Assembly (NCBI GenBank): GCA_017998095.1 | Contig: JAGODU010000020.1 | Span: 1 to 39,125 of the forward strand | Source: Prolixibacteraceae bacterium | GTDB taxonomy: Bacteria > Bacteroidota > Bacteroidia > Bacteroidales > Prolixibacteraceae | DNA length: 39,125 bases | Direction of reading: 5' to 3' | Shown: positions 23,454 to 31,721 of the stretch, piece after piece | Position numbering within the stretch: position 1 is the first letter of the stretch | Layout: every line of letters begins with the position of its first letter | The notes under the pieces: generated by a model | The model's input: only the letters and a program-made list of their open reading frames with translations | Databases searched by the model: none | Told to the model about the DNA's origin: nothing | Made by a program: the position numbers and the translations under genes

Positions 23454-26400
23454 TTAAAGTGTAAGGTTTAAACCAAATGAAATTGATTTTGAAAGCGGGT
23501 ACATACCTCTGTCAATACCAATGTCAAGGAAACCACGTTGCGATACAGTCGAACCCTGATTTCTTCCTACCCCAATTTCAGGATCGAATCCCGGATATTT
23601 GTGGAAAGAGAAGAAGTTCTGAGCATTTACATATACTCTAACATTTTCAATACCTATTTTCTTTGTTACATTATTTGGTATTGTATAACCTAACTGAATA
23701 CTTTTAATTCTGAAGAAACTTCCATCTTTTACATATCGGTCAGAATATCTTAAGTTTGCTTCATTCTGAGATCCTATGTCAAGTCTTGGAATATTTGTTT
23801 CATCACCCGCTTTTGTCCAATGGTCTTTCATTGAATTCATAAGGTTCCAGTATCCGTTTGCGCTTTCAAGGTAGTATATTGTTGCCATGAAAATTTGATT
23901 TCCATAAACTCCCTGTCCGAATAATTTGAAATCAAAATTCTTATAGTCAAGTTCAATGTTTAAACCATAAGTGAAATCAGGATGAGGATTACCTATCCAT
24001 GTCTTATCATTGTTGTCGATAAAACCGCTTCCGTCAACGTCTTTCATTTTAATATCACCCGGTTTTGATTTTCCGTCGAAACTTGCTTTCTTCTTACCTT
24101 GTGCAACTGCTGCCTGTTCATTCAGTAAGTCAATTTCTTCCTGAGTCTGATATATACCATCTGTCTGGAATCCCCAGAAGCATGCAATTGGCATACCAGC
24201 TTGTGTTCTTGATATATAACTTGTTCTGAATGATGCACTGTTAATAGGCTGGTCGTTTCCAAGCTGAATTACTTCGTTTTGAACTGATCCTACGTTAACA
24301 CCTACACGATATTTGAAATCACCTGCTTTTTCCTGATAGTTAATGTTGAACTCAAAACCTTTGTTCGATACTTTACCGGCATTTACATAAGGTGCATCCT
24401 GAATACCGGAAATTCCCGGAACAGGTACCTGTGCAAGCATGTCATTTGTCAACCTGATGAAGTAATCAAAGTTTAATGACAATTTATTTTTAAAGAAGTT
24501 AGCATCTAAACCAATGTTTGTTTGTTCTGTTGATTCCCATTTTATACCCTGGTTTGCAAATCCATGAGGAGCACCACCGTTATATGTTGCCTGATTACCC
24601 CATGTTCCTAATGAATACGCATGAACTTCACCGCTTGTAACGTTAGTATATGCAGCATAATCACCGATTTCCTGATTACCAAGAAGTCCCCATCCTGCAC
24701 GTAACTTAAGGAATGTTATTGCATCTGTTTTCGGGAAGAATGACTCTTCGCTGATTTTCCAGCCAGCAGCAAATGAAGGGAAGTTACCCCATCTCTTTGA
24801 AGCACCGAATTTACTTGAACCATCACGACGGAATGATAATGTAAGGTCATATCTGTTATCGAAGGAATATATTAAACGAGCAAGATATGAAATCATTGAT
24901 GCATCATACGGATTGCCCGGCATTCCACCAGTTGAAAGCACTCCTGCTACGTCTTCATACTGAAGGTTTGCACCAAGAGCACGGTTGTTCATGAACCACA
25001 TGTCCTGATCTTCAGGTACATCTGTTGTCTGAGCAAGTGCAAGCCTGTATGTTGTATTTTGACGGGTATATCCCATAAGAAACTGTACATTGTGCTTGTC
25101 AGCAAATGTCTTCTGTAATGTAAGCAACTGCTCAAAAAGAAGCATGTTCGATTTGAAGTTGCCGTTTAATAGAATTGTCTGCGAACTGTTGTTATCAACT
25201 GCTTCGTAATATATTGGCGTAAACTGTTCATTTTCCCAACGGTTAAATTCAGCTCCAACACTTGACTTAAATGACATCCATGAGAATGGTTTAATTTCAA
25301 TATAAGCACTTCCTAAAATCTGGTCAGTACGCATTACATTATGATTTCTTTCTATTTGACCAATTGGATTACCTATGTTATTTAAAATGTGACCATTTGG
25401 TTCACCTTTTTCATTATAAACCGGTAGGGTAGGATCTGATGTTAAAGCCTGGATAATTACTGATGACCATTCGTCTTGTTCACGAACCCTGTTTTGGTTT
25501 GAATGTGAAAAGCTTACGTTTTCACCAATTGTAAGCCATGGTTTTATCTTTGAAGTGGTATTTACCCTAAGTGTAAAACGATCATAATCAGATCCTTTTA
25601 CTATACCTTCCTGTTTGAAGTAACTTCCAATGATTGCACTGTTAAGTTTTTCTGTTCCATTAAGGAATGATACCTGCATGTTTGAAACTTGTGCCTGACG
25701 GAAGATCTGATCCTGCCAATCGGTATTTCCAACTTTAGAACTGTCAACCCATGTTTGTCCGGCTGCATTACGTATTGTAGTCCAATCAAAACCGTTCATC
25801 ACATCATATTTCTTTGCCACTGACTGAACACCTGTGTAAGCATCAACAACTATGTTTGACTTTCCGTCCTGTGCTCTTTTTGTAGTGATAAGAACAACTC
25901 CGTTTGCTGCTCTCGCACCATATATTGCTGCTGCTGAAGCATCTTTCAATACTTCCATTGATTCAATGTCTCCCGGATTCAACATACCTACTGACTCAGC
26001 AGATACAGGCACTCCGTCAACGACATAGAATGGATTTGGATTGGTAATTGTTCCCATACCCCTGATCCTTACTGTTGGTGAAGCTCCCGGTGTACCGGTG
26101 TTTGTTGTTACTGTAACACCTGCTGTACGCCCCTGCAATGCCTGGTCAATACCTGAACCGACATTTGAACGTATGTCCTCTGATGAAATAGATGCTACAG
26201 CTCCGGTTACGTCACTCTTCTTGACTGTACCATAACCAATTACAACAACATCTGAAACTCCGACAACATCAAGGTCAAGCAAAACATTAATCTGCGATTT
26301 GCCTTCTACTGCTATTTCCTGCGTCTTATATGAAACGTAAGAAATCTGAAGCTTGCTGTTTTCTTTTACTGATAATGTGAAATTACCATCTACATCAGTG

Positions 26401-26648
26401 ATGGTACCATTTGTTGTACCCATTTCAAGGATTGTTGCTCCCGGCAAACTTTCATTGCTGAGTGCATCCCTGACATTTCCTCTGATTGTTTTCTTTTCCT
26501 GCTGACTTGTTGATTCACTGTTACTGGTATTACCTGCAAATGCAGACCCCTGAACTACAGTAAGTGACAAAAATAGCAGAATGCTCATGATTGCCTTGAA
26601 ACTAAGGCTCAATTGTTTTTTTCGTAGGTTCATTACATGATTTTTCAT
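23454..26648 (-). CDS. SusC/RagA-family TonB-linked outer-membrane transporter
   Basis: 1064 aa. Signal peptide to about residue 39 (VVQGSAFAG; start at Met1 or Met6). Residues about 52-128 are the carboxypeptidase-regulatory-like domain (IRGNVRDALSNESLPGATIL, GTITDVDGNFTLSV). The plug starts with VVVIGYGTVKKSDVTGAVAS and includes IRGMGTITNPNPFYVVDGVP, LKDASAAAIYGARAANGVVL, all hallmarks of SusC. The barrel runs to the end (SISFGLNLTL). With SusD it imports glycans or peptides. No anti-sigma, ECF sigma, hybrid two-component regulator or glycoside hydrolase lies beside it in the window, so its substrate cannot be inferred from context. Confidence 0.95.
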   Translation of the reverse strand: MKNHVMNLRKKQLSLSFKAIMSILLFLSLTVVQGSAFAGNTSNSESTSQQEKKTIRGNVRDALSNESLPGATILEMGTTNGTITDVDGNFTLSVKENSKLQISYVSYKTQEIAVEGKSQINVLLDLDVVGVSDVVVIGYGTVKKSDVTGAVASISSEDIRSNVGSGIDQALQGRTAGVTVTTNTGTPGASPTVRIRGMGTITNPNPFYVVDGVPVSAESVGMLNPGDIESMEVLKDASAAAIYGARAANGVVLITTKRAQDGKSNIVVDAYTGVQSVAKKYDVMNGFDWTTIRNAAGQTWVDSSKVGNTDWQDQIFRQAQVSNMQVSFLNGTEKLNSAIIGSYFKQEGIVKGSDYDRFTLRVNTTSKIKPWLTIGENVSFSHSNQNRVREQDEWSSVIIQALTSDPTLPVYNEKGEPNGHILNNIGNPIGQIERNHNVMRTDQILGSAYIEIKPFSWMSFKSSVGAEFNRWENEQFTPIYYEAVDNNSSQTILLNGNFKSNMLLFEQLLTLQKTFADKHNVQFLMGYTRQNTTYRLALAQTTDVPEDQDMWFMNNRALGANLQYEDVAGVLSTGGMPGNPYDASMISYLARLIYSFDNRYDLTLSFRRDGSSKFGASKRWGNFPSFAAGWKISEESFFPKTDAITFLKLRAGWGLLGNQEIGDYAAYTNVTSGEVHAYSLGTWGNQATYNGGAPHGFANQGIKWESTEQTNIGLDANFFKNKLSLNFDYFIRLTNDMLAQVPVPGISGIQDAPYVNAGKVSNKGFEFNINYQEKAGDFKYRVGVNVGSVQNEVIQLGNDQPINSASFRTSYISRTQAGMPIACFWGFQTDGIYQTQEEIDLLNEQAAVAQGKKKASFDGKSKPGDIKMKDVDGSGFIDNNDKTWIGNPHPDFTYGLNIELDYKNFDFKLFGQGVYGNQIFMATIYYLESANGYWNLMNSMKDHWTKAGDETNIPRLDIGSQNEANLRYSDRYVKDGSFFRIKSIQLGYTIPNNVTKKIGIENVRVYVNAQNFFSFHKYPGFDPEIGVGRNQGSTVSQRGFLDIGIDRGMYPLSKSISFGLNLTL

Positions 26649-26937
26649 ACTGTTTTGGTTAATTATACTACTGGGTTATAAAAAATTATTAGATTTTAAT
26701 GTGATATATATATAGGTTAATATTTGATTGATTTCATTCGAGTCTAATTTATAATTTAAGATTATAGGAATCTGCATATATAAATTGGTTTTTTTATATG
26801 CGATTCATCTATGGTAACATTTGTGAATCGCATGTCGTTTTTAAAAAGATGTTTAGGTTATTAAACCCGAAAAATAGTAAATAATTTCAATATTTTCTCT
26901 TGTTTCCCTTAAAGAATGACAAGATATATTAAAAAAA
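26649..26937. other. Leader/promoter region of susC, 289 bp
   Basis: An AT-rich stretch without a reading frame, between susC and the terminator of the next gene. It holds an inverted repeat at 26798-26833. A near match to a -7 box, TATTTTTC on the minus strand (26868-26876), has no matching upstream box. The leader would be about 200 nt, long enough for post-transcriptional control. Confidence 0.4.
26798..26833. promoter_or_regulatory. Inverted repeat upstream of susC
   Basis: ATGCGATTCA at 26798-26807 and its exact complement TGAATCGCAT at 26824-26833, with a 16-nt spacer, 150 nt before the susC start. It could be an operator for a dimeric regulator or an RNA hairpin in a long leader. No T-run follows, so it is not a terminator. 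Confidence 0.45.
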
Positions 26938-26961
26938 AACCCCGGAGTATTCTCCGGGGTT
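26938..26961 (-). terminator. Rho-independent terminator of the CBM9-like gene
   Basis: A 10-bp inverted repeat: AACCCCGGAG at 26938-26947 and CTCCGGGGTT at 26952-26961, with loop TATT. On the minus strand it is followed by a run of nine T residues (26931-26939). It lies 20 nt after the stop of the minus-strand gene that ends at 26982, so that gene is transcribed apart from susC. Confidence 0.92.
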
Positions 26962-26981
26962 AAATATTTTCTGAAACTAAA

Positions 26982-27938
26982 TTACTTTTTAGTAACTTTT
27001 GCAGTTCCAACTAATTTGCTGTTTTTGTAAGCTTTTACAACATAAACACCTTTTGAAAGATCGCTGATGTTTAAGTTCTTTGAGCTAACAGTTACGTCTT
27101 TTACCTGCTGGCCAAGGATGTTTGAAATAACTACCCTGTTGAAATCAGCATTGATAGTAACGTTGCTAACTGCTGGATTTGGAGAAACTGAAAGCTTAGA
27201 AACACTCATGTTGTTAGCACTACCTGGTTTCAATTTTGCAGTACCTGCACCGTCCATGCTGTTCCAGCATTCTACGTCTTTTGCACTCCAAACTGCTCTC
27301 TGACGAGCTGTTGTGATGCCTTCGTCCTGGTCAATAATTGTAGCGTCAAAACCAAAAGCTGCTTTAGCTTTTGCAACTTCAGCTGTAATCTGAACACCGT
27401 CTTTGTCGTAGAAGTTTACGAAAGGAACTGCCATTTCATATACATAGTCTTCACCTGATAATGAATAGCAATATGTTCCGCCTGGGTTTCTGTCACCAGC
27501 TGCAGTTGGAGTCTTAACGATTGGAACGTCATATGAATCTTCAAGGAAACCGTCAGCTAACTGATAGTGACCTGAAAGGTTTGTACCTGCACCAACACCG
27601 TCGATAAGAACTTCATTCCAGTCCCAGTAAATTTCTGGTTTGTCATATTCCCAGTTGTTACCGCCTGATTCCCATCCTGGATAGTGGTTGCCTTCATCTA
27701 TAACATTAACAACTACATAGAAATTGTCATTGTCATACATTACTTTAAAGAATGAAGTTACTGTAGGAACTTCAGTTGTGTAAGGAAGGTCAATTGCTTG
27801 TTCAGGGCATACATCCCATGCATCTTCAATTACACCGTCGATTTCAGCTGTTCCAACAGGAACGTCAACATGTTTTTGAGCCATGGCTACTCCTCCAACG
27901 AAGAGAAGACCAATCATTAAAGAGTAAATTTTCTTCAT
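26982..27938 (-). CDS. Secreted CBM9-like protein with T9SS sorting domain
   Basis: 318 aa. Signal peptide (residues 1-20, GVAMAQ). Residues about 22-240 resemble a family 9 carbohydrate-binding (DOMON-like) domain: VGTAEIDGVIEDAWDVCPEQ at the start, YDNDNFYVVVNVIDEGNHYP, and a strand with DWNEVLIDG. The last 70 residues are a type IX secretion C-terminal domain: LSVSPNPAVSNVTINA, VVISNILGQQVKDVTV, NISDLSKGVYVVKAYKNSKL. No catalytic domain is fused. It is probably exported through the outer membrane and either anchored or released. Position next to susC suggests shared use of a glycan, but it has its own terminator. Annotation as CBM9-like rests on pattern only. Confidence 0.8.
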   Translation of the reverse strand: MKKIYSLMIGLLFVGGVAMAQKHVDVPVGTAEIDGVIEDAWDVCPEQAIDLPYTTEVPTVTSFFKVMYDNDNFYVVVNVIDEGNHYPGWESGGNNWEYDKPEIYWDWNEVLIDGVGAGTNLSGHYQLADGFLEDSYDVPIVKTPTAAGDRNPGGTYCYSLSGEDYVYEMAVPFVNFYDKDGVQITAEVAKAKAAFGFDATIIDQDEGITTARQRAVWSAKDVECWNSMDGAGTAKLKPGSANNMSVSKLSVSPNPAVSNVTINADFNRVVISNILGQQVKDVTVSSKNLNISDLSKGVYVVKAYKNSKLVGTAKVTKK

Positions 27939-28242
27939 AGTTTAAACATTTAATTTACATTAGTTATTAATAGTAATTGTAAGTTAATTCAAAATTACTT
28001 TTAAATTCTGGGATGAAGGTAGCTTATTCAAAAATAAATTCCAAATTTCAAGATGAAAAATTATGCGTTTTCTCATGCTTTTGAAGACTTTTATGATATA
28101 TTTCTTTTACCACAGTGTTGATTTCTTAAATTTTATATTCAATTAAAAAATTAAAAATCAGCATGAAAAGAACTTTTTATATATTTTTTTTGTTGTGAAT
28201 AAATTAAACTTTCCTTTTTCTTTTTTTTTGTCATTGCATAGC
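27939..28242. other. Intergenic region, 304 bp, AT-rich
   Basis: A spacer between two minus-strand genes. It holds a candidate -7 box for the CBM9-like gene (27990-27997) and long T tracts (about 28180-28230) beyond the stop of the PD40 gene that could help end transcription on the plus-strand reading only. I see no reading frame with coding character and no structured RNA. Confidence 0.45.
27990..27997 (-). promoter_or_regulatory. Candidate -7 box for the CBM9-like gene
   Basis: On the minus strand TAATTTTG matches TAnnTTTG exactly, 51 nt before the start codon. There is no -33 box at 19-20 nt. Chance matches are expected in DNA this rich in A and T. Confidence 0.3.
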
Positions 28243-29790
28243 CTAATTCGTATGCTCTGTAGTTACATCCTTTGTTATTCTTGATGCCCCTGATAAACCA
28301 TCGACTTTTACAGCAGGATCAAATTTAACTTTTTCTGCTTCTTCAAATGCTTTTTCAGCTAAAACAGAAGCAGCCACAGAAACCTTACCCTTTATAAATT
28401 CAGGCCTGTTAAAGTTAACCAGAAGTGTTGAGTAATAATCCGGATCCTCCTGGGGAAGGATGAAGGGTTTTGATGCTTTTCCATCTTTATCAATATAACT
28501 AAAGTACACTCTCGAATATAACCCGTCAAGCTTCTTGCTTATAAACTGCAACCACCTCCCCTCTGATGACCATGAATGATAACTTTCAACATTATCAGAA
28601 TTTAATTCTAACTTTTTATATTTTTTAGTCACCAGATCCATTATATACAAATCACTCGATTGATTGTGTACTGTGAAATATCCATATTCTGACATGCAAA
28701 AAACTATACTCTTTCTATCGGGACAAGCCTTGGGAAATGAAATACTCATCCCTGTATCTTTCGCTTTTAATAGTGTATCGGGAACTCCCCATTTGTTTGT
28801 TGATACATTAAATGAGATACCCATCAAATCATATTTCACTTCTTGTAATTCTGCTTCCTGATCATATTTTGGTCCGTTTATATAATATATGTAATCACCC
28901 GATGGCGACCACTCCGGCAAATTCTCCAAACTTTTTGTTGACAATGCCGGTGTTGTCGTTATCATGTTTTTTTCTATATCATAAACAACTATGTCAGATG
29001 CTTTGTCATATACATATATCTTACCTTCTTTGCCTGAGTGAAATTTCTGTTCAATAATGTTTACAGAATAGGCAATATGCTTTCCCCCCGGATGCCATGA
29101 AGGATATACTCCGGCTGACATAGTACTGGAAGTAGAAGTATTAATGAATTTTATTTCCTTATTGTCATATAATAATGTTCCGCTTGGCGGCCTTCTTAAA
29201 TGAATCATCATCTTTTCAGGATCGTTATTGCAAAAACTGTGACAGTTCATACAGTTATTACTCGTTCTTTCATTGAGTAATATCGGTGATTGATCAAAGT
29301 TCTCAATATTCCTCTGATATATTCCCATCTTTGACCATAAGATATATCCTGCACCTATTTGCCTGAATGCTATATGGCTGTCAATATTTTCTTCGGATAC
29401 TTTATTTGTATATTCAGGATATTTTACCCATTTTCCTCTTTCTCCTTTTTCAAATATTGAAAATTTATATTCACCTCCCTTGCTCTTTTCAAGCATCTTT
29501 TTCCATTTCTTAATCGGAATAAATATTGTCTTTCCTTTTGATTCTACTACAAATTTATATCCGTCCTTTGCAATAAACTCTACTTTTATTTTTGATGTTT
29601 TGCTTTCTGTTCTGAAATTCAACGGAGCTATATTAGGTGGTATTACCAATCCCTGATAATCGGGATAAATATTCATACTTTCATTGCTCTTTTCTGCATT
29701 GTCCGGTGCAGAAGAAGGCAGGGCTGTAATAATAATAACTACAACTGCAGTCAATATCAATATCAGATATATTAATTTACTTTTTGACAT
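28243..29790 (-). CDS. PD40/TolB-like propeller protein with a haem-c motif
   Basis: 515 aa. A single N-terminal membrane segment (about 5-24) anchors the protein with its bulk in the periplasm. Residues about 40-160 form an N-terminal beta domain. A haem-c attachment motif C180-M-N-C183-H184 follows (SNNCMNCHSFCNND, with a further Cys187). The rest, about 215-490, has WD40-like/PD40 blades: VYPSWHPGGKHIAYSVN, LPEWSPSGDYIYYIN, ISFPKACPDRKSIVFCMSE, YHSWSSEGRWLQFISK. It belongs to a Bacteroidota group in which propellers carry CMNCHSF. The next gene upstream, a DUF6057 membrane protein, ends 5 nt before its start. Possible roles are redox sensing or electron transfer; none is shown by the sequence. 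Confidence 0.8.
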   Translation of the reverse strand: MSKSKLIYLILILTAVVVIIITALPSSAPDNAEKSNESMNIYPDYQGLVIPPNIAPLNFRTESKTSKIKVEFIAKDGYKFVVESKGKTIFIPIKKWKKMLEKSKGGEYKFSIFEKGERGKWVKYPEYTNKVSEENIDSHIAFRQIGAGYILWSKMGIYQRNIENFDQSPILLNERTSNNCMNCHSFCNNDPEKMMIHLRRPPSGTLLYDNKEIKFINTSTSSTMSAGVYPSWHPGGKHIAYSVNIIEQKFHSGKEGKIYVYDKASDIVVYDIEKNMITTTPALSTKSLENLPEWSPSGDYIYYINGPKYDQEAELQEVKYDLMGISFNVSTNKWGVPDTLLKAKDTGMSISFPKACPDRKSIVFCMSEYGYFTVHNQSSDLYIMDLVTKKYKKLELNSDNVESYHSWSSEGRWLQFISKKLDGLYSRVYFSYIDKDGKASKPFILPQEDPDYYSTLLVNFNRPEFIKGKVSVAASVLAEKAFEEAEKVKFDPAVKVDGLSGASRITKDVTTEHTN

Positions 29791-29795
29791 AGTTT

Positions 29796-31619
29796 TTATT
29801 TCTCCTTAAACTCCCTTTTTGTTGTTATAGGGCTGATATATTGTATGTAATACCAATATGTATCCTTGAATTTATATGATAGATCTGCCTGAGCGGCTTT
29901 TCTGTTTCCCCTGTGTTTCATTAATATTTTTGAAAAGTCAGTAAACCTTTGGCTTGTTTCTTTACTGATCTTATAGTTGCCTAAATCAGGTTTATACTGA
30001 TCATTAATTGCCATAAACAACAAAAGAGCTTCTTCAACATGGCGGGGCAACGATTTGTACTGAAGCTTTTCAAATCCTTTAATTTGTTTTACTACACTTG
30101 CCAGATCATGTATAAGCATAGCATTCATAATAAAATATTCAAAAGCCATTTTGTTTTCAGGTTTCTGTGAAATCAGATTGTACAAATCAGATATTGGCTG
30201 AGATGTGTTTGAAAAGAAATGATCTGCAGGTACAAGCTTCCTTTTTCCGGTCAGGAATGCATCATTTTTTAAAGGTTTCAACCCTTCTGCATAAGGAAGG
30301 TATTTTTCAGCCCACTTCTTATGTATTACGGATTCTGATATTAAAGATATGTATTTTTCAGCTGTCTCGTTTTCTCCAAGTATCAGGTTTGATAATGCAA
30401 TTCTTTTTAAAATATCAGGAGAGTTGTCATATTTTGTAAGTGCTTCATATGCCCAATGCAGCGAACCTTTTGTATGCCCCATATCGAAATATAAATCACT
30501 GCACAGACCCAAAACTTCCTTGCTGTATTGCGATGTAAGTATCAAACCTTTTTCACCCCAATACTGAGGATAGCTAAAAGCTTCATCCAGTAATTTTCCC
30601 TTATGGTATAATGCTCTGTTTATTTGAAAAATAACTTTTCTGTCTTCAACAGGTAGCTTCCCCGAAACTTCAAGAACATTGTCCCATTGACTATTCTTTG
30701 CATAGTAGTTCATCATTATTATTTCCTTGTCCTTTTTGTTATAGGAGATAAATATTGATGCTACAGACAATACAAGAATAACTACCGGAATTCCAATAAT
30801 TAAAAACTTATTTTCTTTTTTATTTTTTTTAACTGCATTTATATTTATAAACAACGAAACTATTATCAATAATGGAAGTGATGAATACAATAATGCCTGA
30901 ATCCAATAAGTATCAGGATTTAATTTTTTTGATATGTCTCCTTTTATTAAGGTAATGAAATCAAAATGTGCCGATACCCTCGAGATAATATATATTGAAG
31001 CAAGTGCTGTAATTGCCTGCAATGCAACTGTCATTAAGGCCCGCTTTTTATTTTTATCACTCAAGGCTATAGCTATTATTATCAATGTAAAGAGTAGTAA
31101 TGATGTGCTGCCTGAAAACCAAAATAAGAAAACCGATATTACCGGTAATGCAGCTATTTTAATGTATGCGGGAATTTTATCAGCTTTCAGATATGCAAAT
31201 GAAAAAAGAGCAGCAGTTATATATATCAAATCAACGCTTAACCCTGAATTGTATTTCCCGTGTATCATTATCAGAAAAAAACCGGGAATAAACTGTAAAA
31301 GAAAAGAAGTTTTTTTTGAATAAAATTCTTCAAGTATTTTTCCTGTAAGAACTACTGATAGGGTTACTGATAACGAAAGTATTAAACCACCCCATATTTT
31401 ATATGCAAAAAACTGAATAAAATAAAGAGAAAGATATTCAATCATACCTCCTTGGTATTCAGTAAACTTGCTCAGGAAGAATTTCCCTTTAAGGAATAAA
31501 GGCTGCTGGTTGAAATCTAATAATACAGGATTTATAAATGCTGTAAAATATATGAATATCAATAAGAAAAACAATACGAAACTTGTTAATCTGATAACCG
31601 GAAAAACTTTATTGTTCAT
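29796..31619 (-). CDS. DUF6057-type multi-spanning membrane protein
   Basis: 607 aa. About ten hydrophobic helices fill residues 8-300 (LTSFVLFFLLIFIYFTAFIN, IWGGLILSLSVTLSVVLTG, IAALPVISVFLFWFSGS, FLIIGIPVVILVLSVASIFI). The C-terminal half is soluble and helical with repeat-like segments (NSQWDNVLEVSGKLP, GSLHWAYEALTKYDN, RIALSNLILGENETAEKYIS), similar to TPR. This is the DUF6057 arrangement known from Bacteroidales. The function is unknown. It is the first gene of a two-gene operon with the haem-motif propeller. Confidence 0.75.
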   Translation of the reverse strand: MNNKVFPVIRLTSFVLFFLLIFIYFTAFINPVLLDFNQQPLFLKGKFFLSKFTEYQGGMIEYLSLYFIQFFAYKIWGGLILSLSVTLSVVLTGKILEEFYSKKTSFLLQFIPGFFLIMIHGKYNSGLSVDLIYITAALFSFAYLKADKIPAYIKIAALPVISVFLFWFSGSTSLLLFTLIIIAIALSDKNKKRALMTVALQAITALASIYIISRVSAHFDFITLIKGDISKKLNPDTYWIQALLYSSLPLLIIVSLFININAVKKNKKENKFLIIGIPVVILVLSVASIFISYNKKDKEIIMMNYYAKNSQWDNVLEVSGKLPVEDRKVIFQINRALYHKGKLLDEAFSYPQYWGEKGLILTSQYSKEVLGLCSDLYFDMGHTKGSLHWAYEALTKYDNSPDILKRIALSNLILGENETAEKYISLISESVIHKKWAEKYLPYAEGLKPLKNDAFLTGKRKLVPADHFFSNTSQPISDLYNLISQKPENKMAFEYFIMNAMLIHDLASVVKQIKGFEKLQYKSLPRHVEEALLLFMAINDQYKPDLGNYKISKETSQRFTDFSKILMKHRGNRKAAQADLSYKFKDTYWYYIQYISPITTKREFKEK

Positions 31620-31647
31620 TTAACAGAGAATAGGTTTAAATCAGTCA

Positions 31648-31655
31648 CAAATATA
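31648..31655 (-). promoter_or_regulatory. Candidate -7 box for the DUF6057 operon
   Basis: TATATTTG on the minus strand matches TAnnTTTG exactly, 28 nt before the DUF6057 start codon. No -33 box is seen at the normal spacing. Confidence 0.4.
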
Positions 31656-31667
31656 ATAAAGAGATAT

Positions 31668-31675
31668 TAACTTTG
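31668..31675 (+). promoter_or_regulatory. Candidate -7 box for the TMTC-like gene
   Basis: TAACTTTG matches TAnnTTTG exactly on the plus strand, 46 nt before the start codon. It faces away from the minus-strand box at 31648-31655, only 12 nt away, so the two divergent promoters would overlap in their RNA polymerase footprints. Confidence 0.4.
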
Positions 31676-31721
31676 TAGGTCGACTTAAAAACAGATATTA
31701 TCAATTGTAAATTTTATTATA

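Noticed and set aside
28020..28242. Possible structured RNA or riboswitch downstream of the PD40 gene
   Set aside because: The stretch is mostly A/T homopolymer tracts without paired helices or a known aptamer core.
30934..31323. Plus-strand open frame of 129 codons
   Set aside because: It lies inside the DUF6057 gene on the other strand, has no family resemblance, and mirrors the codon pattern of hydrophobic helices on the minus strand.
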